Part shown: one piece after another, positions 1 through 6,602 of the stretch
Position numbering within the stretch: position 1 is the first letter of the stretch
How the letters are laid out: every line of letters starts with the position of its first letter
Assembly: GCA_937951695.1 (NCBI GenBank)
Contig: CALFBL010000117.1
Location: 1-7,926 of the forward strand
Source: an uncultured Granulosicoccaceae bacterium
Lineage (GTDB): Bacteria > Pseudomonadota > Gammaproteobacteria > Granulosicoccales > Granulosicoccaceae
DNA length: 7,926 nucleotides
Direction of reading: 5' to 3'
Made by a program: the position numbers and the translations under genes
The notes under the pieces: model-generated
Seen by the model: only the letters and a program-made list of their open reading frames with translations
Told to the model about the DNA's origin: nothing
The model's database searches: none

Positions 1-1809
1 GTTGTGCCGTGGATCCAGCGGCTCTCAGATTCTTTGCATGAGTACGGCTGCGCGCTGATGATTCAGTTAACGCATCTGGGCCGACGTACCACGTGGGACA
101 AAGGCGACTGGCTGCCTTCGGTGTCGTCTTCAAAGCACCGCGAACCGGCACACCGAGCGTTTCCCAAACTGATAGAAGATTGGGACATTGAGCGAATCAT
201 CAACGACTTCGCCGACGCCGCTGAACGTATGAAAGCCGGGGGGATGGACGGCGTTGAGCTACAGGTGTATGGCCATCTACTTGATCAGTTCTGGTCACCT
301 CTTAGTAATGATTTGGTGGGCCCTTATGGCGCCGATACTTTAGAGAACCGGCTTCGGTTCCCCATGGACGTTGTGGATGCGATTCGCCAACGCGTTGGTG
401 ATGACTTTATCGTCGGTTTACGCTACACCGCCGATGAAGCCCAAAAAGGGGGCATCACCGTGGAGGAAGGCATTGATATTTCCAAGCGATTAGCTGATTC
501 AGGAAAGATCGATTTTCTCAATGTGATTCGCGGCCGAATCCACACAGACCCTGCCATGACCGATGTGATTCCGGTGCAGGGTATGACCAACGCGCCACAC
601 TTGGATTTTGCCGGAGCAGTGCGCAAGGCCACTGGATTGCCAGTGTTCCATGCAGCGAAAATTCCGGACTTGGCCACCGCTCGGCATGCGATAGCGACCG
701 GGCTTCTGGACATGGTGGGTATGACGCGTGCCCATATGGCGGACCCGCACATCGTACGAAAACTGGAAACCGGGCGCGAGAACGATATTCGGCCGTGCGT
801 GGGTGCGACCTATTGCCTGGATCGTATATATCGTGGCGGCGAAGCGTTGTGTATTCACAACGCAGCAACCGGGCGGGAACTGAGCATGCCACACGAAATT
901 CCAATGGCAGAGGTGAAAAAGTCTATTGTTGTTGTCGGCTCTGGGCCAGGTGGATTGGAAGCTGCACGTGTGGCATCGGCTCGCGGTCACAGCGTAACCG
1001 TATTCGAAGCCGCTGCAGAGGCCGGCGGTCAAGTGCGCCTAGCGGCCCAGTCACCGCGTCGACGTGACATGCTCTCAATCATTGATTGGCGCTTGGCGCA
1101 GTGCGCAAAACACTCGGTGACGTTCAAGTTTAATCACTGGGCAGAGCGTAAAGACATCACTGAATTAAACCCGGACGTAGTGATAATCGCCACCGGTGGG
1201 CTGCCCAACACCGAATTGTTTGAAAGCAAGCGAGGCGACCAAGCTTACGTGGTGAGCACTTGGGATCTGATTGCGCGGGATGCAACACCCGCCGAGCGTG
1301 TTCTAATCTATGACGAGTCGGGAGACCACCCAGCGCTGCAAGCGGCCGAGGTTGCGGCGAGCTCAGGTTCAGCTGTTGAAGTAATGACTCCGGATCGAAC
1401 TATTTCACCCGAAGTCATGGCGATGAATTTGGTGCCGTACATGCGCTCACTACAGGACAAAGATGTCACCTTTACCACGGCCCGACGTCTTCTGGATGTG
1501 GCGAAAGAGGGTAACCAGTTGTGCGCGATCATCGGTACCGACTACAGCGATCATACCTACACACAGGCCTACGATCAGATCGTAGTCAACTACGGCACCA
1601 TGCCATTAGATAAACTGTATTTTGATTTAAAGCCACAGTCCTGTAACCAAGGCGAAGTTGATCACAAAGCATTGCTCAGCGGACAACCTCAAAACACCGT
1701 ACGAAACCTATCAGGGACGTTCCAGTTGTTTCGCATTGGCGACGCGGTATCGGCGCGCAACACCCACGCAGCCATTTACGATGCGCTGCGGTTAATGAAG
1801 GACATTTAA
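1..1809 (+). CDS. NADH:flavin oxidoreductase, dimethylglycine/N-methylproline demethylase-like (5' partial)
   Basis: The reading frame is open from the first base with no convincing start, so the gene begins upstream; relatives of about 680 residues suggest roughly 80 residues are missing. Numbering from the GTG at base 4, residues 1-260 are an FMN-binding TIM barrel of the Old Yellow Enzyme family, with QLTHLGRR (21-28) and the YGHLLDQFWSP block (89-99) where many homologues carry an HAAH-type motif. A cysteine cluster (C265, C271, C283) is the [4Fe-4S] region seen in trimethylamine dehydrogenase and FadH-like enzymes. From 308 a Rossmann motif (IVVVGSGPGG) opens the FAD/NAD(P) part, ending in RIGDAVSARNTHAAIYDAL. 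Such enzymes oxidatively demethylate dimethylglycine or N-methylproline, and cytosolic location is expected. The downstream proline racemase-family gene favours an N-methylproline or hydroxyproline-betaine substrate. The family is confident; the exact substrate is inference. Confidence 0.88.
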   Translation, partial: VVPWIQRLSDSLHEYGCALMIQLTHLGRRTTWDKGDWLPSVSSSKHREPAHRAFPKLIEDWDIERIINDFADAAERMKAGGMDGVELQVYGHLLDQFWSPLSNDLVGPYGADTLENRLRFPMDVVDAIRQRVGDDFIVGLRYTADEAQKGGITVEEGIDISKRLADSGKIDFLNVIRGRIHTDPAMTDVIPVQGMTNAPHLDFAGAVRKATGLPVFHAAKIPDLATARHAIATGLLDMVGMTRAHMADPHIVRKLETGRENDIRPCVGATYCLDRIYRGGEALCIHNAATGRELSMPHEIPMAEVKKSIVVVGSGPGGLEAARVASARGHSVTVFEAAAEAGGQVRLAAQSPRRRDMLSIIDWRLAQCAKHSVTFKFNHWAERKDITELNPDVVIIATGGLPNTELFESKRGDQAYVVSTWDLIARDATPAERVLIYDESGDHPALQAAEVAASSGSAVEVMTPDRTISPEVMAMNLVPYMRSLQDKDVTFTTARRLLDVAKEGNQLCAIIGTDYSDHTYTQAYDQIVVNYGTMPLDKLYFDLKPQSCNQGEVDHKALLSGQPQNTVRNLSGTFQLFRIGDAVSARNTHAAIYDALRLMKDI

Positions 1810-1815
1810 GCGACA

Positions 1816-2856
1816 ATGCGAAGCACACGAACAATACACGTGGTCTCCTGTCACGCTGAAGGCGAAGTTGGGGATGTCATTGTAGGCGGTGTTGCACCAC
1901 CGCCGGGGAACACCTTATGGGAGATGCGCAACTGGATCGCACAGGATCAAACTTTGCGCAATTTTATGTTAAACGAACCACGCGGTGGTGTTTTTCGGCA
2001 CATCAATCTGCTGGTACCCCCAAAACACCCAGAGGCGCAAATGGGTTGGATCATCATGGAGCCAGAAGATACACCCCCCATGTCCGGTTCAAACTCCATT
2101 TGTGTCTCTACCGTGCTGCTTGAGACTGGCATCATCGAGATGACCTATCCTGTGACGAGCATAGTGCTGGAAGCACCTGGCGGGCTGGTTCGAGTGCGTG
2201 CAGAGTGTTGCAATGGCAAAGCAAGTATGATTTCTGTCCAAAACGTCCCATCGTTTGCCGGTGACATGGCTGTTGAACTTAATGTGCCTGGCTTAGGAGC
2301 CATCAACGTCGATACTGCGTATGGGGGAGACAGTTTCGTTGTGGTCGATGCCGAAGCCGTTGGCGTGGAACTTATAGCCGCCAACGCGAAAGTCCTCGCA
2401 GAGCTTGGCATCCGAATCACCAATGCGGCCAACGAAGGGCTGCGTTTCACGCACCCCGAGAACCCGGACTGGCGGCACTTCTCGTTTTGCCTGTTTGCCG
2501 GCAAATTAAACCGAACGGGAAAGCAATTGAACGCGAAAGCTGCGGTAGCCATTCAACCGGGAAAAATTGATCGCTCACCCACCGGCACTGCCGTGTCAGC
2601 ACGAATGGCCCTGATGCACGCCGCCGGTGTCATGCAGCTAGGCGATACCTTCATCGCTGAATCAATCATTGGTTCCACTTTTAAGGGTCGCATTGTGTCT
2701 GAAACCCAAGTGGGTGGACAGCCCGCAATCGTTCCGGAAATTTCGGGCAGGGCGTGGATCACCGGCACGCACCAGCATCTACTTGACCCAGATGATCCTT
2801 GGCCTGAAGGTTATCGATTAAGCGATACGTGGCCAGCAAAGCCTAAAATGAATTAA
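1816..2856 (+). CDS. Proline racemase superfamily protein (hydroxyproline epimerase / trans-3-hydroxyproline dehydratase-like)
   Basis: A 346-residue protein of normal length for the proline racemase superfamily, beginning RTIHVVSCHAEGEVGDV and containing the diagnostic LNEPRGG segment. The first catalytic site reads PPMSGSN, placing Ser90 where racemases have Cys; the second reads DRSPTGTA, placing Thr256 where the other Cys sits. Proline racemase and many 4-hydroxyproline 2-epimerases use two Cys, other epimerases Ser/Cys, and trans-3-hydroxy-L-proline dehydratase Cys/Thr. The Ser/Thr pair seen here matches none of these, so the reaction cannot be assigned. The ATG follows the upstream stop by six bases with AAGGA about 13 bases ahead of it, so the two genes are almost certainly one operon. 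The role is probably processing a proline, hydroxyproline or N-methylated derivative made by or feeding the flavoenzyme. Cytosolic; no signal peptide is seen. Confidence 0.9.
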   Translation: MRSTRTIHVVSCHAEGEVGDVIVGGVAPPPGNTLWEMRNWIAQDQTLRNFMLNEPRGGVFRHINLLVPPKHPEAQMGWIIMEPEDTPPMSGSNSICVSTVLLETGIIEMTYPVTSIVLEAPGGLVRVRAECCNGKASMISVQNVPSFAGDMAVELNVPGLGAINVDTAYGGDSFVVVDAEAVGVELIAANAKVLAELGIRITNAANEGLRFTHPENPDWRHFSFCLFAGKLNRTGKQLNAKAAVAIQPGKIDRSPTGTAVSARMALMHAAGVMQLGDTFIAESIIGSTFKGRIVSETQVGGQPAIVPEISGRAWITGTHQHLLDPDDPWPEGYRLSDTWPAKPKMN

Positions 2857-2963
2857 ACTTCGGTCCGATCACAGAAAACGCGAACGGTTTAAAACGATCA
2901 TCAACGCGAGATGGTTGCCTGCAAGCTTTTCGATTAACTGGAATCAAAATCGGTAGCGCGCAG

Positions 2964-2987
2964 AAGGCAGTACGTTCGTGCTGTCTT
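2964..2987 (+). terminator. Possible hairpin at the convergent gene ends
   Basis: The arms AAGGCAGTAC (2964-2973) and GTGCTGTCTT (2978-2987) flank a four-base loop GTTC. Read as + strand RNA, all ten pairs form if two G-U wobbles are allowed; as - strand RNA the same two positions become A-C mismatches. It therefore fits a transcript from the racemase-family operon rather than from the esterase, whose stop codon it overlaps. No U-tract follows, so intrinsic termination is only a guess. Confidence 0.35.
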
Positions 2988-3750
2988 ACTGCTTATGACA
3001 AAATAAACTAGGCTGGGTCTTGCGTAGTTGCACCGCTGCCATCTCGGCCAACCGAGACGCCCCTCGAGGACTGAGGTGCGTGTCATCCTGTTTACCCTCC
3101 CAATAATTGCGCTGCTTACCCGGCTCTACATAAGCGTAGAGCACTTTTGAGGCCTCAGGTCCGAGGCCTTCGACAACTTCTCGGCTCATCCGGTTTAAAT
3201 CAATTAGCGTAACCTGCATCTGCTCAGCCACGGCCCGAGTTGCCGCTGGGTATTCACCGAGCGTGTGCAGCAGAGCACCTTGACTATCGAACGATCGTCT
3301 CACAATCGGTGTGAGCAAAACCGGTGTTGCACCTTTTGATCGAACATCAGACACAAAGCCTTGCAAATTCGTGCGATACGTTTGCCACGCATCCGCATAG
3401 AGTTCTGGCGTGGAGTGTTTCTGATCGTTATGGCCAAATTGAATCAGCACAACATCCTTCGGACGAAGGTGTACCCATACGCTTTGCCAAACGCCTTCCG
3501 TTTTAAAGCTCTTGCTGCTGCGTCCGTTCTTCGCATGATTTATCACTCTGACGCTATCACAAACCAGCGTATCAAAGGGCTCCCCCCAGCCAGTATCCGG
3601 TCGCTTCGTGTGACTTTGATCAGCAAGGGTCGAATCCCCTACTAAATGCACGGTGCTACCGTTAAAAGCTGAGTTGTGCAAAACACACAGTGTGATGATT
3701 GCTAGGGTCGCCACTAACAAGACCACGCCGAAGATAGGAATGACTTTCAT
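2986..3750 (-). CDS. SGNH/GDSL hydrolase, rhamnogalacturonan acetylesterase-like
   Basis: From the ATG at 3750 this is a 254-residue protein. Residues 1 to about 24 (MKVIPIF then a hydrophobic run) form a signal peptide or N-terminal anchor; no good lipobox is visible. The four SGNH blocks are in order: VGDSTLAD (nucleophile Ser40), NHAKNGRSS (oxyanion Gly76), IQFGHNDQK (Asn108) and DDTHLS (Asp222, His225). The GDST, GWG, GRSSKSF and QFGHNDQK wording is that of the rhamnogalacturonan acetylesterase group (CE12), which removes acetyl groups from pectic or similar acidic polysaccharides. The site of action would be the periplasm or outer face of the inner membrane. An in-frame TTG at 3792 adds 14 polar residues but would spoil the signal peptide, so ATG is preferred, although neither start has a strong ribosome site. 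Neighbours give no pathway link; the true substrate could be another acetylated glycan. Confidence 0.85.
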   Translation of the reverse strand: MKVIPIFGVVLLVATLAIITLCVLHNSAFNGSTVHLVGDSTLADQSHTKRPDTGWGEPFDTLVCDSVRVINHAKNGRSSKSFKTEGVWQSVWVHLRPKDVVLIQFGHNDQKHSTPELYADAWQTYRTNLQGFVSDVRSKGATPVLLTPIVRRSFDSQGALLHTLGEYPAATRAVAEQMQVTLIDLNRMSREVVEGLGPEASKVLYAYVEPGKQRNYWEGKQDDTHLSPRGASRLAEMAAVQLRKTQPSLFCHKQ

Positions 3751-3954
3751 TGATGATGATTTGCTTAAAGGCTGGCCGCGAACTGTAAACAAAGATCCAC
3801 CGTAGCGTCCATCGGTAATGGGTCGGCGCCAGTCTATCGTGGATGGACGGGGTTCAGAGCGAGTTTATGACCGGTCTGTGATGCGCCTATCGAACCAATC
3901 CAGATGCACTGTGTCCTAGCGAAGCCCACCACAACCTTGGAGCCTTCTAGGTCT
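3751..3954. promoter_or_regulatory. Divergent intergenic region between esterase and msrA
   Basis: This 204-base gap separates the leftward esterase from rightward msrA and should hold promoters for both. An inverted repeat, CGTCCATC (3806-3813) and GATGGACG (3842-3849), spans a 28-base spacer and could be an operator or a long hairpin. I could not pick convincing -35/-10 boxes for either gene. The region's function is inferred from gene orientation only. Confidence 0.4.
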
Positions 3955-4545
3955 ATGAAAACACTGATACTAAGTGCGATTCTGAGCAGTACGATATTAA
4001 TGACGTCGACGGCCAATGCTGCTACGGCGGTATTTGCTGCCGGGTGTTTCTGGTGCGTTGAAAAGGATTTTGAAGCATTGGACGGAGTCAGCTCGGCGAT
4101 TTCTGGTTTCACAGGCGGCACCGCTGAAAACCCAACATATCAAGGGGATCACACCGGTCATTATGAGGCTGTCGAAATCACTTATGACCCATCCATCGTC
4201 AGCTACCAAGAACTGCTCGATCATTTCTGGGTAAATCATGACCCATTTGATGCCAAGGGTCAATTTTGCGACAAAGGCCCCAGCTACCGCAGTGCCGTGT
4301 TTGTTGAAAACGACCAGCAGCGAGCGCTTGCTGAGCAATCGAAACAACGCGTAGCCGAACGATTTCCTGGTCAAACAGTGGTCACGCCGGTATTACCGCT
4401 GAAAACGTTTTACCCGGTTCACGGTGCTGAGGAATACCACCAAGATTATTACAAGAAGAGCCCCGTGCGCTACAAGGCATACCGCTACGCTTGTGGTCGT
4501 GACAAACGCTTGAAATCAATCTGGGGAACAGACGCCACCCTCTAA
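3955..4545 (+). CDS. msrA: Peptide-methionine (S)-S-oxide reductase MsrA, exported
   Basis: A 196-residue MsrA that reduces the S-epimer of methionine sulfoxide in proteins. The active-site motif GCFWC gives catalytic Cys31, followed by Glu36; other family blocks are GDHTGHYEAVEI (65-75), DKGPSYRSAVF (106-116) and AEEYHQDYY (158-166). Additional cysteines at 34, 105 and 180 are candidates for resolving residues. The first 22 residues (MKTLILSAI... ending ANA before Ala23) are a classical Sec signal peptide, so the enzyme should repair periplasmic proteins. The ATG at 3955 is chosen because an upstream in-frame ATG at 3904 would bury this signal; GGAG lies 12 bases ahead. No MsrB domain or gene is adjacent, and the electron donor is not evident from the neighbours. 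The gene appears monocistronic, diverging from the esterase. Confidence 0.95.
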   Translation: MKTLILSAILSSTILMTSTANAATAVFAAGCFWCVEKDFEALDGVSSAISGFTGGTAENPTYQGDHTGHYEAVEITYDPSIVSYQELLDHFWVNHDPFDAKGQFCDKGPSYRSAVFVENDQQRALAEQSKQRVAERFPGQTVVTPVLPLKTFYPVHGAEEYHQDYYKKSPVRYKAYRYACGRDKRLKSIWGTDATL

Positions 4546-4584
4546 TTGACTAATCGCACGATCAGTACAAGTACGTTAACACCT

Positions 4585-4630
4585 AACGAGGTTCCTCTCA
4601 GCAACACACGGCGAGGGGCCTCGTTCCCCT
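4585..4630. terminator. Composite hairpin between convergent msrA and DUF1232 gene
   Basis: The long stem pairs AACGAGG (4585-4591) with CCTCGTT (4619-4625) and CCTCTC (4594-4599) with GAGGGG (4613-4618), with a two-base TT bulge and a 13-base loop: thirteen pairs including one wobble. A competing stem pairs AGGGG (4614-4618) with CCCCT (4626-4630), extendable by GC/GC across one bulged G. Its position between two convergent gene ends suggests a shared, two-way terminator. There is no clear T-tract on either side, so termination strength is uncertain. Confidence 0.55.
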
Positions 4631-4641
4631 GCAATTAACCG

Positions 4642-5022
4642 TTAACTGACTAGCCGCCACAGGCACATTGCGCTGAACAACCAAACGCCAATGACGCAGC
4701 CTGCTGCTGCCCAATTCGCCATCGGCTTATGGCTTGTATTCGCTGCACCGCGATACTCCGTCATTAATTCAACAGGTATCAGTCTAACCACAAGCCAGAT
4801 TCCTAAGGGAACAATGATCAGGTCGTCCAGATAACCCAAGACCGGTATAACATCAGGGATCAGATCAATTGGGCTCAGCGTGTAGGCGGCAGTCCCAATT
4901 GCGATGATTTTCGCCATGCGTGGTGTTCGTGAATCGCGCCCAGCTATGTAGATTGCCGCGATATCGATCTTTAACTGATTAGCCCACAGTTTTAATTTGT
5001 TAAAATACACGGTCAAAACCAT
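4642..5022 (-). CDS. DUF1232 (YkvA-like) small membrane protein
   Basis: A 126-residue protein carrying the DUF1232 signature, AAYTLSPIDLIPDVIPVLGY (residues 45-64) followed by LDDLIIVPLGI. The LSPIDLIPD core is diagnostic of the family. It is flanked by an amphipathic N-terminus (KLKLWANQLKIDIAAIYIAGRD), hydrophobic stretches around 38-82, and a further C-terminal hydrophobic segment at about 103-124 (ANWAAAGCVIGVWLF region), so an inner-membrane location is likely. The molecular function of the family is not established. Starting at the ATG at 5022 gives the usual family N-terminus; no strong ribosome-binding site is seen. It converges on msrA and diverges from the polyamine-sensor operon, with no evident functional link to either. 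Confidence 0.88.
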   Translation of the reverse strand: MVLTVYFNKLKLWANQLKIDIAAIYIAGRDSRTPRMAKIIAIGTAAYTLSPIDLIPDVIPVLGYLDDLIIVPLGIWLVVRLIPVELMTEYRGAANTSHKPMANWAAAGCVIGVWLFSAMCLWRLVS

Positions 5023-5176
5023 GACTAGGCATAATTAAAGGCATGTTCTCGTCTAAAGTCACGATCCATCAATAAAGACGCTGCTGATCATTAAGTTTAG
5101 CAAGGAAGGTCTTTGAGCATATACCCTGGACATCTCGCCTTACCTTTGGTGGCGTGTGACAGGCCCCGGACTAACA

Positions 5177-5195
5177 TCTGCCCGCTGTGGGCAGA
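5177..5195. repeat. Perfect 7-bp inverted repeat
   Basis: TCTGCCC (5177-5183) and GGGCAGA (5189-5195) surround a five-base loop GCTGT. It could be an operator dyad or an RNA hairpin. No T-tract follows, which argues against a standard intrinsic terminator. Confidence 0.5.
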
Positions 5196-5223
5196 CGACG
5201 CCGCACTAATGAACGGTCTTACA

Positions 5224-5233
5224 AACCGCGGTT
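5224..5233. repeat. 10-bp palindrome AACCGCGGTT
   Basis: A perfect palindrome about 230 bases upstream of the binding-protein gene. It might be half of a regulator site, but one short palindrome in 440 bases can also arise by chance. Confidence 0.3.
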
Positions 5234-5462
5234 AACTGAAAAGCACTGAATTTTTGCTGACTGCGATGTCAAACGATGAGATTTTTGCAACTACTCACCT
5301 TATAGGCCGAAAACCACCGTTATTTATAAATTTGAGTGGGTACGCATTGCAAACCAAGCCATTTTCTTCCGCCAATTTTTACGCAATGTATCAGGTCGTA
5401 TCTCTCTGTCTCATATTTTTCATTCTGCTTTTACCTCACTGAAAGCGGGTCGATACCCCAGT

Positions 5463-6602
5463 ATGAATACATCGCCCATCGGTCTTCTGAGACCATACGG
5501 CAACGCGCAAGACGCAGCGCCCCATCCGCAGCGAGTGGCTAGGCCAATCGGTAGGTTCAGCTATCGGGCGCTATTCGTATTGGCCGCTTTGTTTGCACTA
5601 TCAACATCCACTGAGGCGGCAACGCCGCTGCATTTATTCAGCTGGGACAGCTATATCGACCCCGAAGTGGTCGCTGAATTCGAGCGTGAATTCGACGCGC
5701 AACTCGTTATCGAAGTCTTCGACTCAGACAGTCAACGTGATGTCCATTTGACCAACAGAGATGGCCGTGGATATGATCTGATCGTGGTCGACGGTACACA
5801 GTTAAATCGCTACGCCAGCCGAGGCTGGCTTGCCCCGGTAGACGGACTCGACATAGCCAATCGCCAGTACGTCGATAAGCGATGGGCAACGGCGGTACCT
5901 GGCGCTGAGCGCTATGGAACTGCGTATTTCTGGGGTACGCTCGGCATCGCTTGGCGAGAGGATTTATGGCCCCAAGGGTTTACGAGCTGGAAACAATTTC
6001 TTAACCCAAGCCCTGCGCTTAACGGTGGCCTAATAATGACCAGCCATGCTCGTGAATTGGTCGGTATTGCCTTGAAAGCCGCGGGAGCTTCCGCTAACGT
6101 AGATGATCCTAGCATCATAGATGCCGCCGGCACTCACTTAATCAACCAAACCGCATCAGTTGGGTACTACGGCTACTTCGACTTAGATGAAACAGCGCCC
6201 TTGGTTCAGGGCAGTGCCATTGCTGCGATGATGTATAACGGCGATGCTTTGGTTCTGCGAACACATAATCCCAAGATACGCTACGAAGTGCCTGAAGAAG
6301 GCGGGCTCCTCTGGATCGACTTTATGACGTTGTCTGCTTTTTCAAGCCAACCCGAACTTGCCGCCGATTTCATCAACTTTCTCAACCGACCAATTATCGC
6401 TGCACGTCAGGCCCAATATCTTCAGTACGCTTCACCGAATACTGGTGCGACTGAGTTATTGCCCACATCGTTTCTCAGTAATGAAGATATTTATCCGAAA
6501 GATGCGGTGATCGCTAAGTCTGAGTTCCTTCAGCCGCTGTCCACTCAAAGTCAACGGCGAGTCAATGTCATCGGTGCACAGCTGATGGCACACCAACGAT
6601 GA
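5463..6602 (+). CDS. PotD/NspS-like periplasmic polyamine-binding protein (putative sensor subunit)
   Basis: A 379-residue extracytoplasmic solute-binding protein of the spermidine/putrescine family. The mature part starts TPLHLFSWDSYIDP, giving Trp61 and Tyr64 as in the ligand pocket of PotD. Further matching segments are YDLIVVDG (104-111), YFWGTLGIAWRE (155-166), MMYNGDALVLR (256-266), EEGGLLWIDF with Trp284 and Asp286 equivalent to the polyamine-contacting Trp/Asp of PotD, and QYASPN (321-326). A signal peptide (hydrophobic core about 35-48, cut near EAA at 51-53) follows an unusually long 30-residue n-region; an in-frame GTG at 5535 would give a standard signal but lacks a visible ribosome site. 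It overlaps the next gene, a GGDEF protein, by ATGA, and no ABC transporter genes are present. This is the NspS-MbaA arrangement of Vibrio cholerae, so a ligand-reporting rather than transport role is inferred. Confidence 0.87.
   Translation: MNTSPIGLLRPYGNAQDAAPHPQRVARPIGRFSYRALFVLAALFALSTSTEAATPLHLFSWDSYIDPEVVAEFEREFDAQLVIEVFDSDSQRDVHLTNRDGRGYDLIVVDGTQLNRYASRGWLAPVDGLDIANRQYVDKRWATAVPGAERYGTAYFWGTLGIAWREDLWPQGFTSWKQFLNPSPALNGGLIMTSHARELVGIALKAAGASANVDDPSIIDAAGTHLINQTASVGYYGYFDLDETAPLVQGSAIAAMMYNGDALVLRTHNPKIRYEVPEEGGLLWIDFMTLSAFSSQPELAADFINFLNRPIIAARQAQYLQYASPNTGATELLPTSFLSNEDIYPKDAVIAKSEFLQPLSTQSQRRVNVIGAQLMAHQR

Larger units (their letters stand above)
5023..5462. other. 440-base noncoding divergent region upstream of the polyamine-sensor pair
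   Basis: No supported gene lies here. The left part should contain the promoter of the leftward DUF1232 gene, and the AT-rich stretch from about 5270 to 5430 probably contains the promoter of the binding-protein gene at 5463, though I could not choose convincing boxes. It includes a 7-bp hairpin at 5177-5195 and a 10-bp palindrome at 5224-5233. A 58-codon frame from the ATG at 5266 to 5442 has no ribosome site and no recognisable motif beyond a hydrophobic tail. The length exceeds what two promoters need, leaving room for a leader RNA or regulator sites. Confidence 0.5.

Noticed and set aside
423..1032. Several long open frames on the - strand (and 795-1067 in another + frame)
   Set aside because: They lie wholly inside the flavoenzyme gene, whose protein is clearly conserved; their translations show no domain features.
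2145..2552. 135-codon - strand open frame
   Set aside because: Antisense shadow of the proline racemase-family gene; low-complexity Ala/Ser/Thr-rich translation with no motif.
2857..2963. TTAAAC/GTTTAA short inverted repeat just after the racemase-family stop codon
   Set aside because: Only six bases per arm with a long AT/GC-mixed spacer; no better than chance as a terminator.
3834..4374. - strand open frames overlapping the msrA start and body
   Set aside because: They overlap the well-supported MsrA coding sequence including its signal peptide and show no protein signature.
5254..5442. Small open frame (TTG at 5254 or ATG at 5266) with a hydrophobic C-terminus upstream of the polyamine-binding gene
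   Set aside because: No ribosome-binding site, no recognisable family, AT-rich noncoding-like composition; kept only as a remote possibility for a leader peptide.
5463..6602. Binding protein as part of a polyamine ABC importer
   Set aside because: No ATPase or permease genes are next to it within the window, and its stop overlaps the start of a GGDEF signalling gene; distant transporter genes cannot be excluded.
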